This document shows, in pieces, positions 1-6,666 of a DNA stretch of 7,943 nt (its first letter is position 1; the number at the start of each line of letters is the position of its first letter). Made by a program: the position numbers and the translations under genes. A model generated the notes under the pieces. That model saw only the letters and a program-made list of their open reading frames with translations. It was not told the DNA's origin and searched no databases. Where the stretch lies: positions 8,565 to 16,507 of the forward strand of contig CAJTOV010000086.1 in assembly GCA_910577765.1 (NCBI GenBank), read 5' to 3'. The stretch comes from an uncultured Lachnospiraceae bacterium (lineage in GTDB: Bacteria; Bacillota; Clostridia; Lachnospirales; Lachnospiraceae).

Positions 1-474
1 CTCCCCCAGGGCATCCCAGGCCGCCTGCTGCAAATCCACATCCAGGGTGGTCACCACCCGGTCCCCGGCATTTTTCACACCGGACAGCTCCCGGATCACC
101 TTCTCTGCCAGATTTACATGGGAGCTTAGAAGGTAGAAGTTGGCCAGGGCCTCTATGCCGGTCTTTCCATGGCTGGAATAGCCTACCACATGGGCAAACA
201 GGCTTCCGTAAGGATAAACCCGCGTCTCCTGTCCGTCCTCCCCGGTCCGGGTCTCGGCCAGCACCCGTCCGTCCCGGCTGAGGATCTGCCCCCGGACGAT
301 CCGGTCCGCAAACCGGTCCAGACGCCCGTTGTAGGAATTGTTGATCACCTGCCTGCTTTCCACCTGAAGAAAATACCCCAGATATCCCACCATGCTGACA
401 AACACCGCCACCAGCAGGTAGGTAACCAGCAGCATATTTTTGTCCGCCCCGGACCCTTTAGCCCCATTCTTCAT
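1..474 (-). CDS. Class B penicillin-binding protein (PbpA/FtsI type), N-terminal part, cut by window edge
   Basis: This is the 5' end (158 codons) of a membrane-anchored peptidoglycan transpeptidase; the rest lies beyond the left edge. My translation shows a short cytoplasmic N-terminus, one hydrophobic anchor at about residues 14-36, then the class B PBP motif RGQILSRDGRVLAET (about 61-75). Next come YPYGSLFAHVVGY and GKTGIEA, typical of PbpA-like proteins, and VVTTLDVDLQQAA at about 140-152, where the transpeptidase domain normally begins. The catalytic SxxK, SxN and KTG motifs are not in the window. The ATG at 472-474 lies inside the upstream SEDS gene and overlaps its end by 17 bp. A GAGGAAG stretch sits directly before it, which is close for a ribosome site, so the in-frame ATG at 433-435 (residue 14) is an alternative start. 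Adjacency to a SEDS polymerase implies a cognate polymerase/transpeptidase pair. Whether it serves division, elongation or sporulation cannot be told here. Confidence 0.9.
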   Translation of the reverse strand, partial: MKNGAKGSGADKNMLLVTYLLVAVFVSMVGYLGYFLQVESRQVINNSYNGRLDRFADRIVRGQILSRDGRVLAETRTGEDGQETRVYPYGSLFAHVVGYSSHGKTGIEALANFYLLSSHVNLAEKVIRELSGVKNAGDRVVTTLDVDLQQAAWDALGE

Positions 475-1780
475 CTTCCTCATCCTTCTCTTTCAGAATA
501 TACAGCCCCTGCATGACGCCAAACAGGAGGAAGGTGGCAAGTACGGAGCTTCCGCCATAGCTGACCAGAGGCAGGGTCACCCCGGTGGAAGGGATGAACT
601 TGATGACGCCCCCTACGGTCAGAATCACCTGGACCATGTACTCAACCGCCAGCCCAAAGGCCACCAGACGGTAGAAGGCGGCCTGCATCCGCCCGGCCAG
701 CATGACAAACTGGAGAAAACACCCCAGACACACAAACAGCAGGCATACCGCAAAGATTCCTCCCAGCTCCTCGGAAATGGCGGCAAAGGCAAAGTCCTTT
801 TCCACCACCGGAATCCTGTAGGGCGTGCCCTGGTACAGTCCCATGCCAAACCAGCCTCCGGTGCCTATGGCAAACAGGGACTGGGTGATCTGGTACCCCC
901 GGTTGTCAATGTCTGCCCAGGGGTTTCTCCAGGCTTCCACCCGCACCCGCACATGGGAGAACAGGGAGTAAGCCGCACCGCAGGCCCCGCACCCGCCCAC
1001 CAGTCCTGTGAGAAGATACAGAAGATTTCCGGTTGCCACAAACACCATGGCCAGGTAGGTGACAAAGAATAAAAGGGCCCCGCCCAGATCCCTGGAAGCT
1101 GCCAGCACCAGTACATGGGCCCCTGCCACAGCCGTGGTCACCGCCACCTGCCGGATATCCGTGGACCGGTAGAACATGGCTGCCACAAAGAACACAAAAC
1201 TGATCTTGACGAATTCCGACGGCTGGAAGGACAGACCTCCCACAGACAGGGAAAGCTGGGCCCCAAAGCTGTTGCTGCCTGCCACCCACACCACCGCCAG
1301 AAGCACCAGCCCCAGAATCCCGTAGACCCAGGGAATCCTGGCAAGCTGCCAGGCCCGGTCCATAATAAAGGGAAGCATCCAGGTGACCAGGGCCGACACA
1401 GCCACGATCAAAAACTGGCGCACGGCCCGGGCAAAGGACAGACGGGTGAGAATGATCAGCCCCACACACAAAAGGAGGCACACATTGCTTACCAGAATCC
1501 GGGATATATGCCGGTAAAAGATGCCGGAAAGCCCCAGATAAGCGGCAAAGAACACTACCTGGGCCAGATAAAACAGCACCACCCGCTCATCCTCTGTCTT
1601 TAAGTACAGCACCAGATATGCCACAAAATGCAGGGCAAACATGGCCCCGTTCTGGCGTCTGCATACCCGCCGCCGCTCCTCCTCTTCCCCGAACCGGAAA
1701 TACCTGAAGTTCCAGTAGGTGTAGGCAGCCATGAGAAGAATCAGTATATATTTGGAAATCTCAATAACAACATTTACCAT
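458..1780 (-). CDS. FtsW/RodA/SpoVE-family (SEDS) peptidoglycan glycosyltransferase
   Basis: This is a 440-residue polytopic membrane protein of the SEDS family, which polymerises lipid II into glycan strands together with a class B PBP. Family marks are FQPSEFVK (185-192), RDLGGALLFF (230-239), NRGYQITQS (293-301), GGWFGMGLYQG (308-318), the segment VVEKDFAFAAISEE (325-338) and VSYGGSS (406-412). D329 in KDFAF sits where SEDS proteins carry their essential Asp (family knowledge). I see roughly 12-13 hydrophobic segments. The first four or so (before residue 115) precede the region that aligns with a 10-helix FtsW/RodA core, so there appears to be an N-terminal extension. The C-terminus is very acidic (EKDEEDEEWG). 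The start is ATG at 1778-1780 with AGAGG just upstream; the gap to the U32 gene is 24 bp, and the stop codon lies inside the PBP gene. It could be FtsW-, RodA- or SpoVE-like in role; the sequence alone does not decide. Confidence 0.93.
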   Translation of the reverse strand: MVNVVIEISKYILILLMAAYTYWNFRYFRFGEEEERRRVCRRQNGAMFALHFVAYLVLYLKTEDERVVLFYLAQVVFFAAYLGLSGIFYRHISRILVSNVCLLLCVGLIILTRLSFARAVRQFLIVAVSALVTWMLPFIMDRAWQLARIPWVYGILGLVLLAVVWVAGSNSFGAQLSLSVGGLSFQPSEFVKISFVFFVAAMFYRSTDIRQVAVTTAVAGAHVLVLAASRDLGGALLFFVTYLAMVFVATGNLLYLLTGLVGGCGACGAAYSLFSHVRVRVEAWRNPWADIDNRGYQITQSLFAIGTGGWFGMGLYQGTPYRIPVVEKDFAFAAISEELGGIFAVCLLFVCLGCFLQFVMLAGRMQAAFYRLVAFGLAVEYMVQVILTVGGVIKFIPSTGVTLPLVSYGGSSVLATFLLFGVMQGLYILKEKDEEDEEWG

Positions 1781-1804
1781 AAGTCCTCTTACTGCTTCCT
1801 TTGC

Positions 1805-4111
1805 TCACTCCACGCCCCGCTTTATATGCCCGCGGGTAAACCCGTCCACAGGCACCGGCGTATCCTTTCCATACCGGAAATGCTCCACGTAAGCGCGGAT
1901 CACATCCCTGGTCCGGGAGGCATTCTCCACGGAGAACTGAAGCCGGATAACCGCGGCTCCCAGCCCTTTCACCTGCTTCTCCATCCCGGCCAGGGACAGA
2001 GGCTCCGGGTTGTACACCATATTGTAGCAGAACCGGCATACGTTGCGTACCGGAATCTGCTTTCCGGTCCGGTCCTTCATGAAAAGCACGTCCGGCTTCC
2101 GGTCACATCCCAGCTTTGTCCGTCTCACGCACTGGGCCGAGACCATGGCCGGAAGATGGCCGTAGACAGGCATCTCCCAGCTTCCCGGCGCTGCTGCCAG
2201 AAGCTCCCGCAGCTCCCCGGCATTCAGCTCCAGGGGAAGGGTCAGCCTTTGGGCCCCGGACTCCTTAAGCCATGCTGCCGCCCGGTGGTTCATGGCATAA
2301 ATCCCTGCGTCAAAGATCATGGGAAGTCCTGCCCCCTGCTCCTTGAGAAAGCCTGCTTCCTCCAGGGACCGGACCAGAACCTGGTCAAAACCGGCCCCGG
2401 TAAATTCCTTCCAGTGTTCCAGAAAATAGTGTTCTGCCTGGGGCCGGAATATATACGGAAAAGCCAGCACGCACTGCTTTCCCTTCCGGTGGCAGCCTTC
2501 TGCCGCCTCCTTCCAGGTCTCTGCCCCGAAGCCGCCGGCATCCAGGTACACGGATGCTGTTTCCGGAAATTCCAGGACCGCCTCCAGGGCAGCCGGATTC
2601 TCCAGAAGCACATGGATAGCTGGAACCGGACTGGAATCGGCGTCTGAAGACACCTGCCTGAAAGACCCGGAGCCGGAAGCGGCCTCTGGCAGCGGCTCTT
2701 CTTTCCGGCCCTCCCCGGCCCTTCCGTCTCTCCGGTAAGCCGTCAGCACCGCTTCCTCCAGCGCCTGGAACCCCTGCCGCCGAAGCTGGTTGACTGCCTG
2801 GACCGGCAGGAAGCAGGAACCCTCCAGCCGTATGTCCAGGGCTTCAAAACAGAAGGGGGAGTTTCCGGTCTTTTCCATCTGCTTCCGAAGCTGGTCACTG
2901 GTCATGGGATGGCTTCTGGCAGACTGGACCACCGGGCCGGTGACCGCTGCCCGGGGCTGCCGGACCGCCGGGCCGGTGATCCCAGGCCCCTGCTCCCGGG
3001 TTCCGCCTGCCCTTGGGTCAGCCGGGCCGGAGTCCCCGGCGCCCTGCCCTGCCAGGGATACCTCCAGCCGGACCGGCTCTCCTTCTGTCACCTGCAAGAC
3101 TCCCCGGACCGGCTCCTGCTTCTTCCGGTTCACATATTCCGCGTCCAGGCGCTTAAACAGCTCCTGGTCCACCTGCCGGAAGGCAGGCTTTTCCTTCAGG
3201 GCCACCATATCCCGCCCGTTGTGCCGGCGGTAGTATCCGTCCGTGTGGCCGCCCCGGTCAAAAAGATCCAGCAGAAGCTCCTGGTCTGCCGGGTCCACCT
3301 GGTAGCCTTCCCGGCCCCGGGCCAGATAGCGGTCCACATACTTCCGGTAGACGCTGACTACTCCGGCAGTATACCTGGGACTCTTCATTCTTCCCTCAAT
3401 CTTTAGGGAATATACCCCTGCCTCAAGAATATCCGGCAGAATATCCAGGGTGCACAGGTCTTTCAGATTCATTACATACCGCTCTTTGTCCCTGGCTCCC
3501 TGTACATCATAGGGCAGGCGGCAGGGCTGGGCACACCGCCCCCGGTTGCCGCTGCGCCCTCCGATGAAACTGCTTAAGAGACACTGGCCCGAGTAACAGT
3601 AGCACAGTGCCCCATGGACAAAGCTTTCAATCTCAATATCCACTTCCCGGTGAATCCTGGCCAGCTCCCCAAGGGACAGCTCCCTGGCCGTCACGATCCG
3701 GGAAGCCCCCTGCTCCTTTAAGATTCTGGCAAACCGGGGGCCGGTGACCGTCATCTGGGTACTGGCATGGACCGGCAGGTCCGGGAAATGCTGCCGTACA
3801 AAGGAGAGCACCCCCAGGTCCTGGACAATGACCCCGTCCAGCCCCCGCTCATAGCAGGGCCGCAAAAATCCGTACAGTTCTCCCAGCTCCCGCTCCTTCA
3901 CCAGGGTATTGACCGTCATGTACAGCCGGCATCCGTGAAGATGGGCATAATCAATGGCCTCCAGAAACCGGTCCTCCTCCGGGTTGTCTGCATAGGCCCT
4001 GGCCCCGAACCGGCTTCCGCCCATATAGACCGCATCTGCCCCTGCATGGACGGCGGCCATCATACTTTCCATGGAACCGGCTGGCGCCAGAACCTCTGCC
4101 TGTTTCTTCAA
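1805..4111 (-). CDS. U32 family protein (DUF3656-type, RlhA/TrhP-like RNA hydroxylase), 768 aa
   Basis: The protein belongs to the group historically called peptidase U32. Characterised members RlhA and TrhP hydroxylate 23S rRNA or tRNA wobble uridine and need an Fe-S cluster. The N-terminal half starts with EVLAPAGS and contains the U32 signature at 162-180 (ESF, HGALC, SGQC, LLS). C170, C177, C193 and C197 have the spacing of the proposed cluster ligands. LKIEGRMKSPRY follows at 236-247. A middle region matches the DUF3656 style (LRKQMEKTGNSPF, 408-420). A second barrel-like part from about 497 carries another Cys set (C661, C669, C692, C695) and ends FTRGHIKRGVE, typical of the long family members. 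It is about 100 residues longer than E. coli RlhA; part of that is a Gly/Pro/Ala-rich insert at about 354-391. The start is TTG at 4109-4111, preceded by AGGAGG; the first in-frame ATG lies past the conserved LAPAG. It sits 26 bp after zapA. The exact RNA target is not determinable, so I give no symbol. Confidence 0.9.
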   Translation of the reverse strand: MKKQAEVLAPAGSMESMMAAVHAGADAVYMGGSRFGARAYADNPEEDRFLEAIDYAHLHGCRLYMTVNTLVKERELGELYGFLRPCYERGLDGVIVQDLGVLSFVRQHFPDLPVHASTQMTVTGPRFARILKEQGASRIVTARELSLGELARIHREVDIEIESFVHGALCYCYSGQCLLSSFIGGRSGNRGRCAQPCRLPYDVQGARDKERYVMNLKDLCTLDILPDILEAGVYSLKIEGRMKSPRYTAGVVSVYRKYVDRYLARGREGYQVDPADQELLLDLFDRGGHTDGYYRRHNGRDMVALKEKPAFRQVDQELFKRLDAEYVNRKKQEPVRGVLQVTEGEPVRLEVSLAGQGAGDSGPADPRAGGTREQGPGITGPAVRQPRAAVTGPVVQSARSHPMTSDQLRKQMEKTGNSPFCFEALDIRLEGSCFLPVQAVNQLRRQGFQALEEAVLTAYRRDGRAGEGRKEEPLPEAASGSGSFRQVSSDADSSPVPAIHVLLENPAALEAVLEFPETASVYLDAGGFGAETWKEAAEGCHRKGKQCVLAFPYIFRPQAEHYFLEHWKEFTGAGFDQVLVRSLEEAGFLKEQGAGLPMIFDAGIYAMNHRAAAWLKESGAQRLTLPLELNAGELRELLAAAPGSWEMPVYGHLPAMVSAQCVRRTKLGCDRKPDVLFMKDRTGKQIPVRNVCRFCYNMVYNPEPLSLAGMEKQVKGLGAAVIRLQFSVENASRTRDVIRAYVEHFRYGKDTPVPVDGFTRGHIKRGVE
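2926..2979. repeat. 18-bp direct repeat in the Gly/Pro/Ala-rich insert of the U32 gene
   Basis: GGACCACCGGGCCGGTGA at 2926-2943 recurs as GGACCGCCGGGCCGGTGA at 2962-2979, with 17 of 18 bases identical and a 36-bp offset. On the coding (minus) strand this gives TGPAV and TGPVV separated by 12 codons. A shorter related copy, GCCGGGCCGG, lies at 3021-3030, also a whole number of codons away (54 bp). The pattern suggests in-frame expansion by slippage or unequal exchange inside a linker, leaving the reading frame intact. Confidence 0.75.
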
Positions 4112-4137
4112 GTCTCCTCCTGTCCTTTCCCTGCCGG

Positions 4138-4740
4138 TTACCGGATATTCTGGGTCCGCTGGTTCACCGCGGCGGCTGCTGCCGCCGCTGCCTTCATGGC
4201 ATTCTGCTGTTCCAGCCTGGATTTCAGGGAACCGGTTTCCGCTTTCAGCTCTTCGCTTTTCTGCTTCTCATCCTCCAGCTCTTTTCGAAGATTTTCCAGT
4301 TCTTTCTGGGCCTTCTCCAGGTCATGCCTTAAGGTGTAGGCTTCCCGCTCCGCTGAAGCCTTCTCCTTGGCCGCCAGGCCTGCCTGCTCCCGCTCCTTAA
4401 GCTTCTCTGCATCCAGCTCCCGCTGAAGCTTCTCCAGGTCTAACTGGGCCTTTACCAGGTCATGCTTCAGGGTGTAGGCCTCCTTCTCCATGGCGGCCTT
4501 CTGCTCTGCCAGAAGGTTGGCCCGGTCCTGCTCCTTGAAATAATCGTCTGCCAGGTTCAGGGCCTCCATGACAAACTGGTAATCACTGCTGAGGCGGGTA
4601 AAGCCTTCCTGCCGTTTCAGCCTGCTGATCTTCTCGTTGATATAATTGGCAATTCTCTGGAGGTACATCTCGTCCTCCGCTCCGCCCATTTTGTAAATCT
4701 TCCCATCTATAATCAGTTCCATATAATTGTTCTGGTTCAT
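4138..4740 (-). CDS. zapA: Cell division protein ZapA family with extended, duplicated coiled coil
   Basis: ZapA binds FtsZ and promotes bundling of the Z-ring. Residues 1-75 look like the ZapA domain: a beta-rich start (ELIIDGKIYKMGG), then EDEMYLQRIANYINEKI and a helix ending in ALNLADDYFK. The usual family length is about 80-130 residues; this protein has 200. The extra part is a Lys/Glu-rich predicted coiled coil made of two 46-residue units (76-121 and 122-167), each containing EAYTL[KR]HDL. It is followed by a run of eight Ala (184-191) and a short basic tail. The start is ATG at 4738-4740 with AGGAG at 4748-4752, a spacing of 7 nt, so it is well supported. A strong promoter lies just upstream, making this the first gene of the zapA-U32-SEDS-PBP unit. 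Placement before a SEDS/PBP pair supports a division role. How the long coiled coil acts is unknown. Confidence 0.88.
   Translation of the reverse strand: MNQNNYMELIIDGKIYKMGGAEDEMYLQRIANYINEKISRLKRQEGFTRLSSDYQFVMEALNLADDYFKEQDRANLLAEQKAAMEKEAYTLKHDLVKAQLDLEKLQRELDAEKLKEREQAGLAAKEKASAEREAYTLRHDLEKAQKELENLRKELEDEKQKSEELKAETGSLKSRLEQQNAMKAAAAAAAAVNQRTQNIR
4240..4515 (-). repeat. Tandem 138-bp (46-codon) duplication within zapA
   Basis: Two adjacent units, 4378-4515 and 4240-4377, encode residues 76-121 and 122-167. By hand alignment 25 of 46 residues are identical without gaps, the best part being EAYTL[KR]HDL followed by KAQ. The DNA also shows it: GTCATGC recurs at 4321 and 4459, exactly 138 bp apart. 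The level of divergence suggests an old duplication, or selection for a regular coiled coil. Confidence 0.8.
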
Positions 4741-4778
4741 GCTCCGGCTCCTACGATCTTATTGTCTGCTTTTGCTTC

Positions 4779-4807
4779 ATTATATCAGAGCTTTCCCGGA
4801 TGAACAA
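4779..4807 (-). promoter_or_regulatory. Sigma-A-type promoter for zapA operon
   Basis: Read on the minus strand, TTGTTC (4802-4807) is followed by 17 bp and then a perfect TATAAT (4779-4784), preceded by TGA, which gives an extended -10 (TGnTATAAT). Predicted transcription starts near 4772, about 31 nt before the zapA ATG, with the AGGAG site in between. It lies in the 73-bp gap after the ruvB stop and implies that zapA and downstream genes can be transcribed independently of ruvAB. No terminator hairpin is visible in the gap, so read-through from ruvAB is also likely. Confidence 0.75.
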
Positions 4808-4813
4808 GTTATT

Positions 4814-5806
4814 TTAGACAGGAATGTCCAGGTGCCTGTACGCATGCTCCGTGGCCACCCGTCCCCTGGGGGTCCGGTTTAAGAATCCGTTCATCAGAAG
4901 GTAGGGCTCATACACATCCTCCAGGGTTCCCGCATCCTCCCCCAGGGCCGCTGCCAGGGTATCCAGCCCCACCGGGCCGCCCCCGAACTTCTGGATCATG
5001 GTCAGCAGAATATTCCGGTCATTGTTGTCTAAGCCCATCTTGTCCACATCCAGAATATCCAGGGCAAAGTCCGCCACCTGCCGGGTGATCACCCCGTCAT
5101 ACCGGACCTGGGCGAAATCCCTGACCCGCCGTAAGAGCCGGTTGGCAAGCCTGGGGGTTCCCCGGGAACGTCGGGCGATCTCCGCTGCCCCGTCTTCATG
5201 AATCTCCACCCCCATCACCCCGGCCGACCGCTCCACAATGATCTTCAGTTCCTCCGGTGTGTAGAATTCCAGCTTCTGCACCACCCCGAACCGGTCCCGG
5301 AGAGGAGCCGTCAAAAGTCCCGCCCGGGTGGTAGCCCCTACCAGGGTAAAATGGGGCAGATCCAGGCGGATGGACCTGGCCGATGACTCCTTCCCCAGCA
5401 TGATGTCAATGGCAAAATCCTCCATGGCCGGGTAAAGCACCTCCTCCACCTGCCGGTTCAGCCTGTGGATCTCGTCTACAAACAGCACGTCTCCCTCCTG
5501 AAGATTGTTGAGGATGGCCGCCATCTCCCCGGGCTTCTCAATGGCCGGGCCGGAGGTCACCTTCATGTTGACCCCCATCTCATTGGCAATGATGCCGGAA
5601 AGGGTGGTCTTTCCAAGCCCCGGCGGGCCGTAGAACAGCACATGGTCCAGGGACTCTCCCCTGGCCCTGGCCGCGTCAATATAGACCTTTAAATTGGTCT
5701 TGATTTTCTCCTGGCCGATGTACTGGGCCAGCATCTGGGGCCGCAGGCTCTGCTCGGTCCGCTTCTCTTCTTCCGTAACCTCTGTGGTAATGATTCTCCG
5801 CTCCAT
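4814..5806 (-). CDS. ruvB: Holliday junction branch migration ATPase RuvB
   Basis: RuvB is the hexameric AAA+ motor that, with RuvA, drives branch migration of Holliday junctions. In the 330-residue protein I see RPQMLAQYIGQ near the N-terminus, Walker A GPPGLGKT (60-67), Walker B VLFVDEIHRL (107-116), sensor 1 region LVGATTRAG (155-163), the arginine-finger segment PLRDRFG (168-174) and a C-terminal winged-helix part with FLNRTPRGR (308-316). Length and motif set are complete. I prefer the ATG at 5804-5806 because GGAG lies 5 nt upstream (5812-5815 on the plus strand). A GTG two codons earlier (5810-5812) is in frame but overlaps that ribosome site. The gene starts 22 bp after the ruvA stop, so the two are clearly co-transcribed. 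Confidence 0.97.
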   Translation of the reverse strand: MERRIITTEVTEEEKRTEQSLRPQMLAQYIGQEKIKTNLKVYIDAARARGESLDHVLFYGPPGLGKTTLSGIIANEMGVNMKVTSGPAIEKPGEMAAILNNLQEGDVLFVDEIHRLNRQVEEVLYPAMEDFAIDIMLGKESSARSIRLDLPHFTLVGATTRAGLLTAPLRDRFGVVQKLEFYTPEELKIIVERSAGVMGVEIHEDGAAEIARRSRGTPRLANRLLRRVRDFAQVRYDGVITRQVADFALDILDVDKMGLDNNDRNILLTMIQKFGGGPVGLDTLAAALGEDAGTLEDVYEPYLLMNGFLNRTPRGRVATEHAYRHLDIPV

Positions 5807-5828
5807 ATACACTCCATCTCAACAGATA

Positions 5829-6455
5829 TCAAAATGCCAGATATTTCAGGGAAGCCTTCAGCACGGCCTCCGCGGTCATCTCCTCCGTCACAGTCACCCG
5901 GCCCACGGCCCTGGAGGCTTCTGCGGAGGAATATCCCAGAGCCACCAGGGCTTCCACCGCCTCCCTGGCTGCCCCGTCCGCCGCCAGGGAGCCCTGGACG
6001 GCCTGAACCCGGATATCCCCGGAAACGGCCGCCGCTCCCGGCAGAAGATCCTCTGCCCGGATCTTGTCCTTTAAGTCCAGAATCACCCGTTTGGCCGTCT
6101 TGGGCCCCACTCCCGGCGCCCTGGCAATGGCCCTGCCGTCCTCGGACAGAATGGCTGCCTGCAGATCCGGCAGCCGCAGGGTGGACATCACCGACAAGGC
6201 GGCCTTGGCCCCGATTCCGTTGACCGTCAGAAGCATCCGGAACATATTCAGATCCTGCCTGCTTAAGAACCCGTACAAAGCCATGGCATCCTCCCGTACC
6301 TGGAAGGAGGTAAAGATCTGCACTTCCTTTCCCACCCCGGGCAGGGCTTCCATCACGCTGAGGGGCACATGGATATTCCATCCGATCTGCCCGGTGTCCA
6401 CCACCACCACATCATCAAACATCTCAACCAAAGTACCTTTTATATAGGAAAACAA
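5829..6455 (-). CDS. ruvA: Holliday junction branch migration protein RuvA
   Basis: RuvA binds the four-way junction as a tetramer and loads RuvB. With the TTG start the product has 208 residues. The OB-fold domain begins (M)FSYIKGTLVE and runs to about 64. Two helix-hairpin-helix motifs follow, LLTVNGIGAKAAL (75-87) and RAPGVGPKTAKRVI (112-125). An Ala/Gly-rich linker leads to the C-terminal RuvB-binding helical domain (EAVEALVALGYSSAEA, 165-180). I chose TTG at 6453-6455 because AAAGGAG (6465-6471) stands 9 nt upstream and the family starts at this position. The longer reading from ATG at 6486-6488 would add 11 residues unlike RuvA, and it overlaps the predicted -10 box. ruvB follows in the same transcript. 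Confidence 0.96.
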   Translation of the reverse strand: MFSYIKGTLVEMFDDVVVVDTGQIGWNIHVPLSVMEALPGVGKEVQIFTSFQVREDAMALYGFLSRQDLNMFRMLLTVNGIGAKAALSVMSTLRLPDLQAAILSEDGRAIARAPGVGPKTAKRVILDLKDKIRAEDLLPGAAAVSGDIRVQAVQGSLAADGAAREAVEALVALGYSSAEASRAVGRVTVTEEMTAEAVLKASLKYLAF

Positions 6456-6490
6456 TGTCTTTTGCTCCTTTCCGCCGGGAATCTCCAATG

Positions 6491-6519
6491 ATCATACCAT
6501 ATTCCCACCTGTACCGCAA
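6491..6519 (-). promoter_or_regulatory. Probable promoter for ruvAB
   Basis: On the minus strand TTGCGG (6514-6519), 17 bp, then TATGAT (6491-6496) preceded by TGG gives an extended -10. Only three of six bases in the -35 match TTGACA, so the extended -10 would have to compensate. Predicted start near 6484 leaves about 29 nt of leader that contains the AAAGGAG ribosome site. The palindrome ATGATCAT (6488-6495) overlaps the -10. Confidence 0.6.
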
Positions 6520-6526
6520 GAAGAAT

Positions 6527-6540
6527 CGAACAGACATTCT
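6527..6540. promoter_or_regulatory. Possible LexA (SOS) operator upstream of ruvAB
   Basis: CGAACAGACATTCT resembles the Gram-positive LexA box CGAACRNRYGTTYG, with the first half perfect and two mismatches in the second half. ruvAB is a classic SOS target in Firmicutes, which gives context. The site lies just upstream of the predicted -35 rather than over the core promoter, and the second half-site is degenerate, so this is tentative. Confidence 0.35.
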
Positions 6541-6580
6541 GTTTCGAACATGATCATTTGTTACTGTTCACGGGGGGCAT

Positions 6581-6609
6581 CTTCTTGCCCGGCTATGCCG
6601 GATAAGAAG
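6581..6609. other. Hairpin 1 of intergenic element
   Basis: CTTCTT (6581-6586) pairs with AAGAAG (6604-6609), and CCGGC (6589-6593) pairs with GCCGG (6597-6601). There is a two-by-two internal loop and a TAT apical loop. The structure can form on either strand. Its function is unknown. Confidence 0.6.
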
Positions 6610-6610
6610 C

Positions 6611-6634
6611 ATCGGGCGTCCGCCCGATCATTTT
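6611..6634 (+). terminator. Hairpin 2, weak terminator-like structure
   Basis: ATCGGGCG (6611-6618) and CGCCCGAT (6621-6628) form a perfect 8-bp inverted repeat with two unpaired bases, in practice a 7-bp stem with a GTCC loop. CA and then TTTT (6631-6634) follow on the plus strand. It could end a short rightward RNA, but no gene lies upstream in that direction and the T-run is short. It may equally be just the second hairpin of the element. Confidence 0.35.
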
Positions 6635-6637
6635 AAC

Positions 6638-6666
6638 TTTACAATCCACAGGAAAACCGCTATAGT
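6638..6666 (+). promoter_or_regulatory. Sigma-A-type promoter for the YprB/MrfB-like gene
   Basis: TTTACA (6638-6643), 17 bp, then TATAGT (6661-6666): five of six bases match in both boxes and the spacing is optimal. Predicted start is near 6673, leaving about 55 nt of leader, which includes the right arm of the inverted repeat and the AGAGGA ribosome site (6711-6716). Confidence 0.75.

Noticed and set aside
440..2647. Long plus-strand open frames (440-1072, 1115-1603, 1628-2647) opposite the SEDS and U32 genes
   Set aside because: They run antisense to clearly conserved proteins, are rich in Pro, His, Gln and Gly with no recognisable motif, and are the expected by-product of GC-rich coding DNA.
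1805..4111. Calling the U32 protein a protease or collagenase
   Set aside because: The peptidase name is historical; I see no recognised catalytic triad or metal-protease motif, while the Cys pattern fits the RNA hydroxylases of the family.
5804..5812. RuvB starting at GTG 5810-5812
   Set aside because: It is possible, but the GTG overlaps the GGAG that best serves the ATG at 5804-5806; the difference is only two codons.
6453..6488. Longer RuvA starting at ATG 6486-6488
   Set aside because: The 11 added residues do not resemble RuvA, the ATG overlaps the predicted -10 box, and the good AAAGGAG site points to the TTG at 6453-6455.
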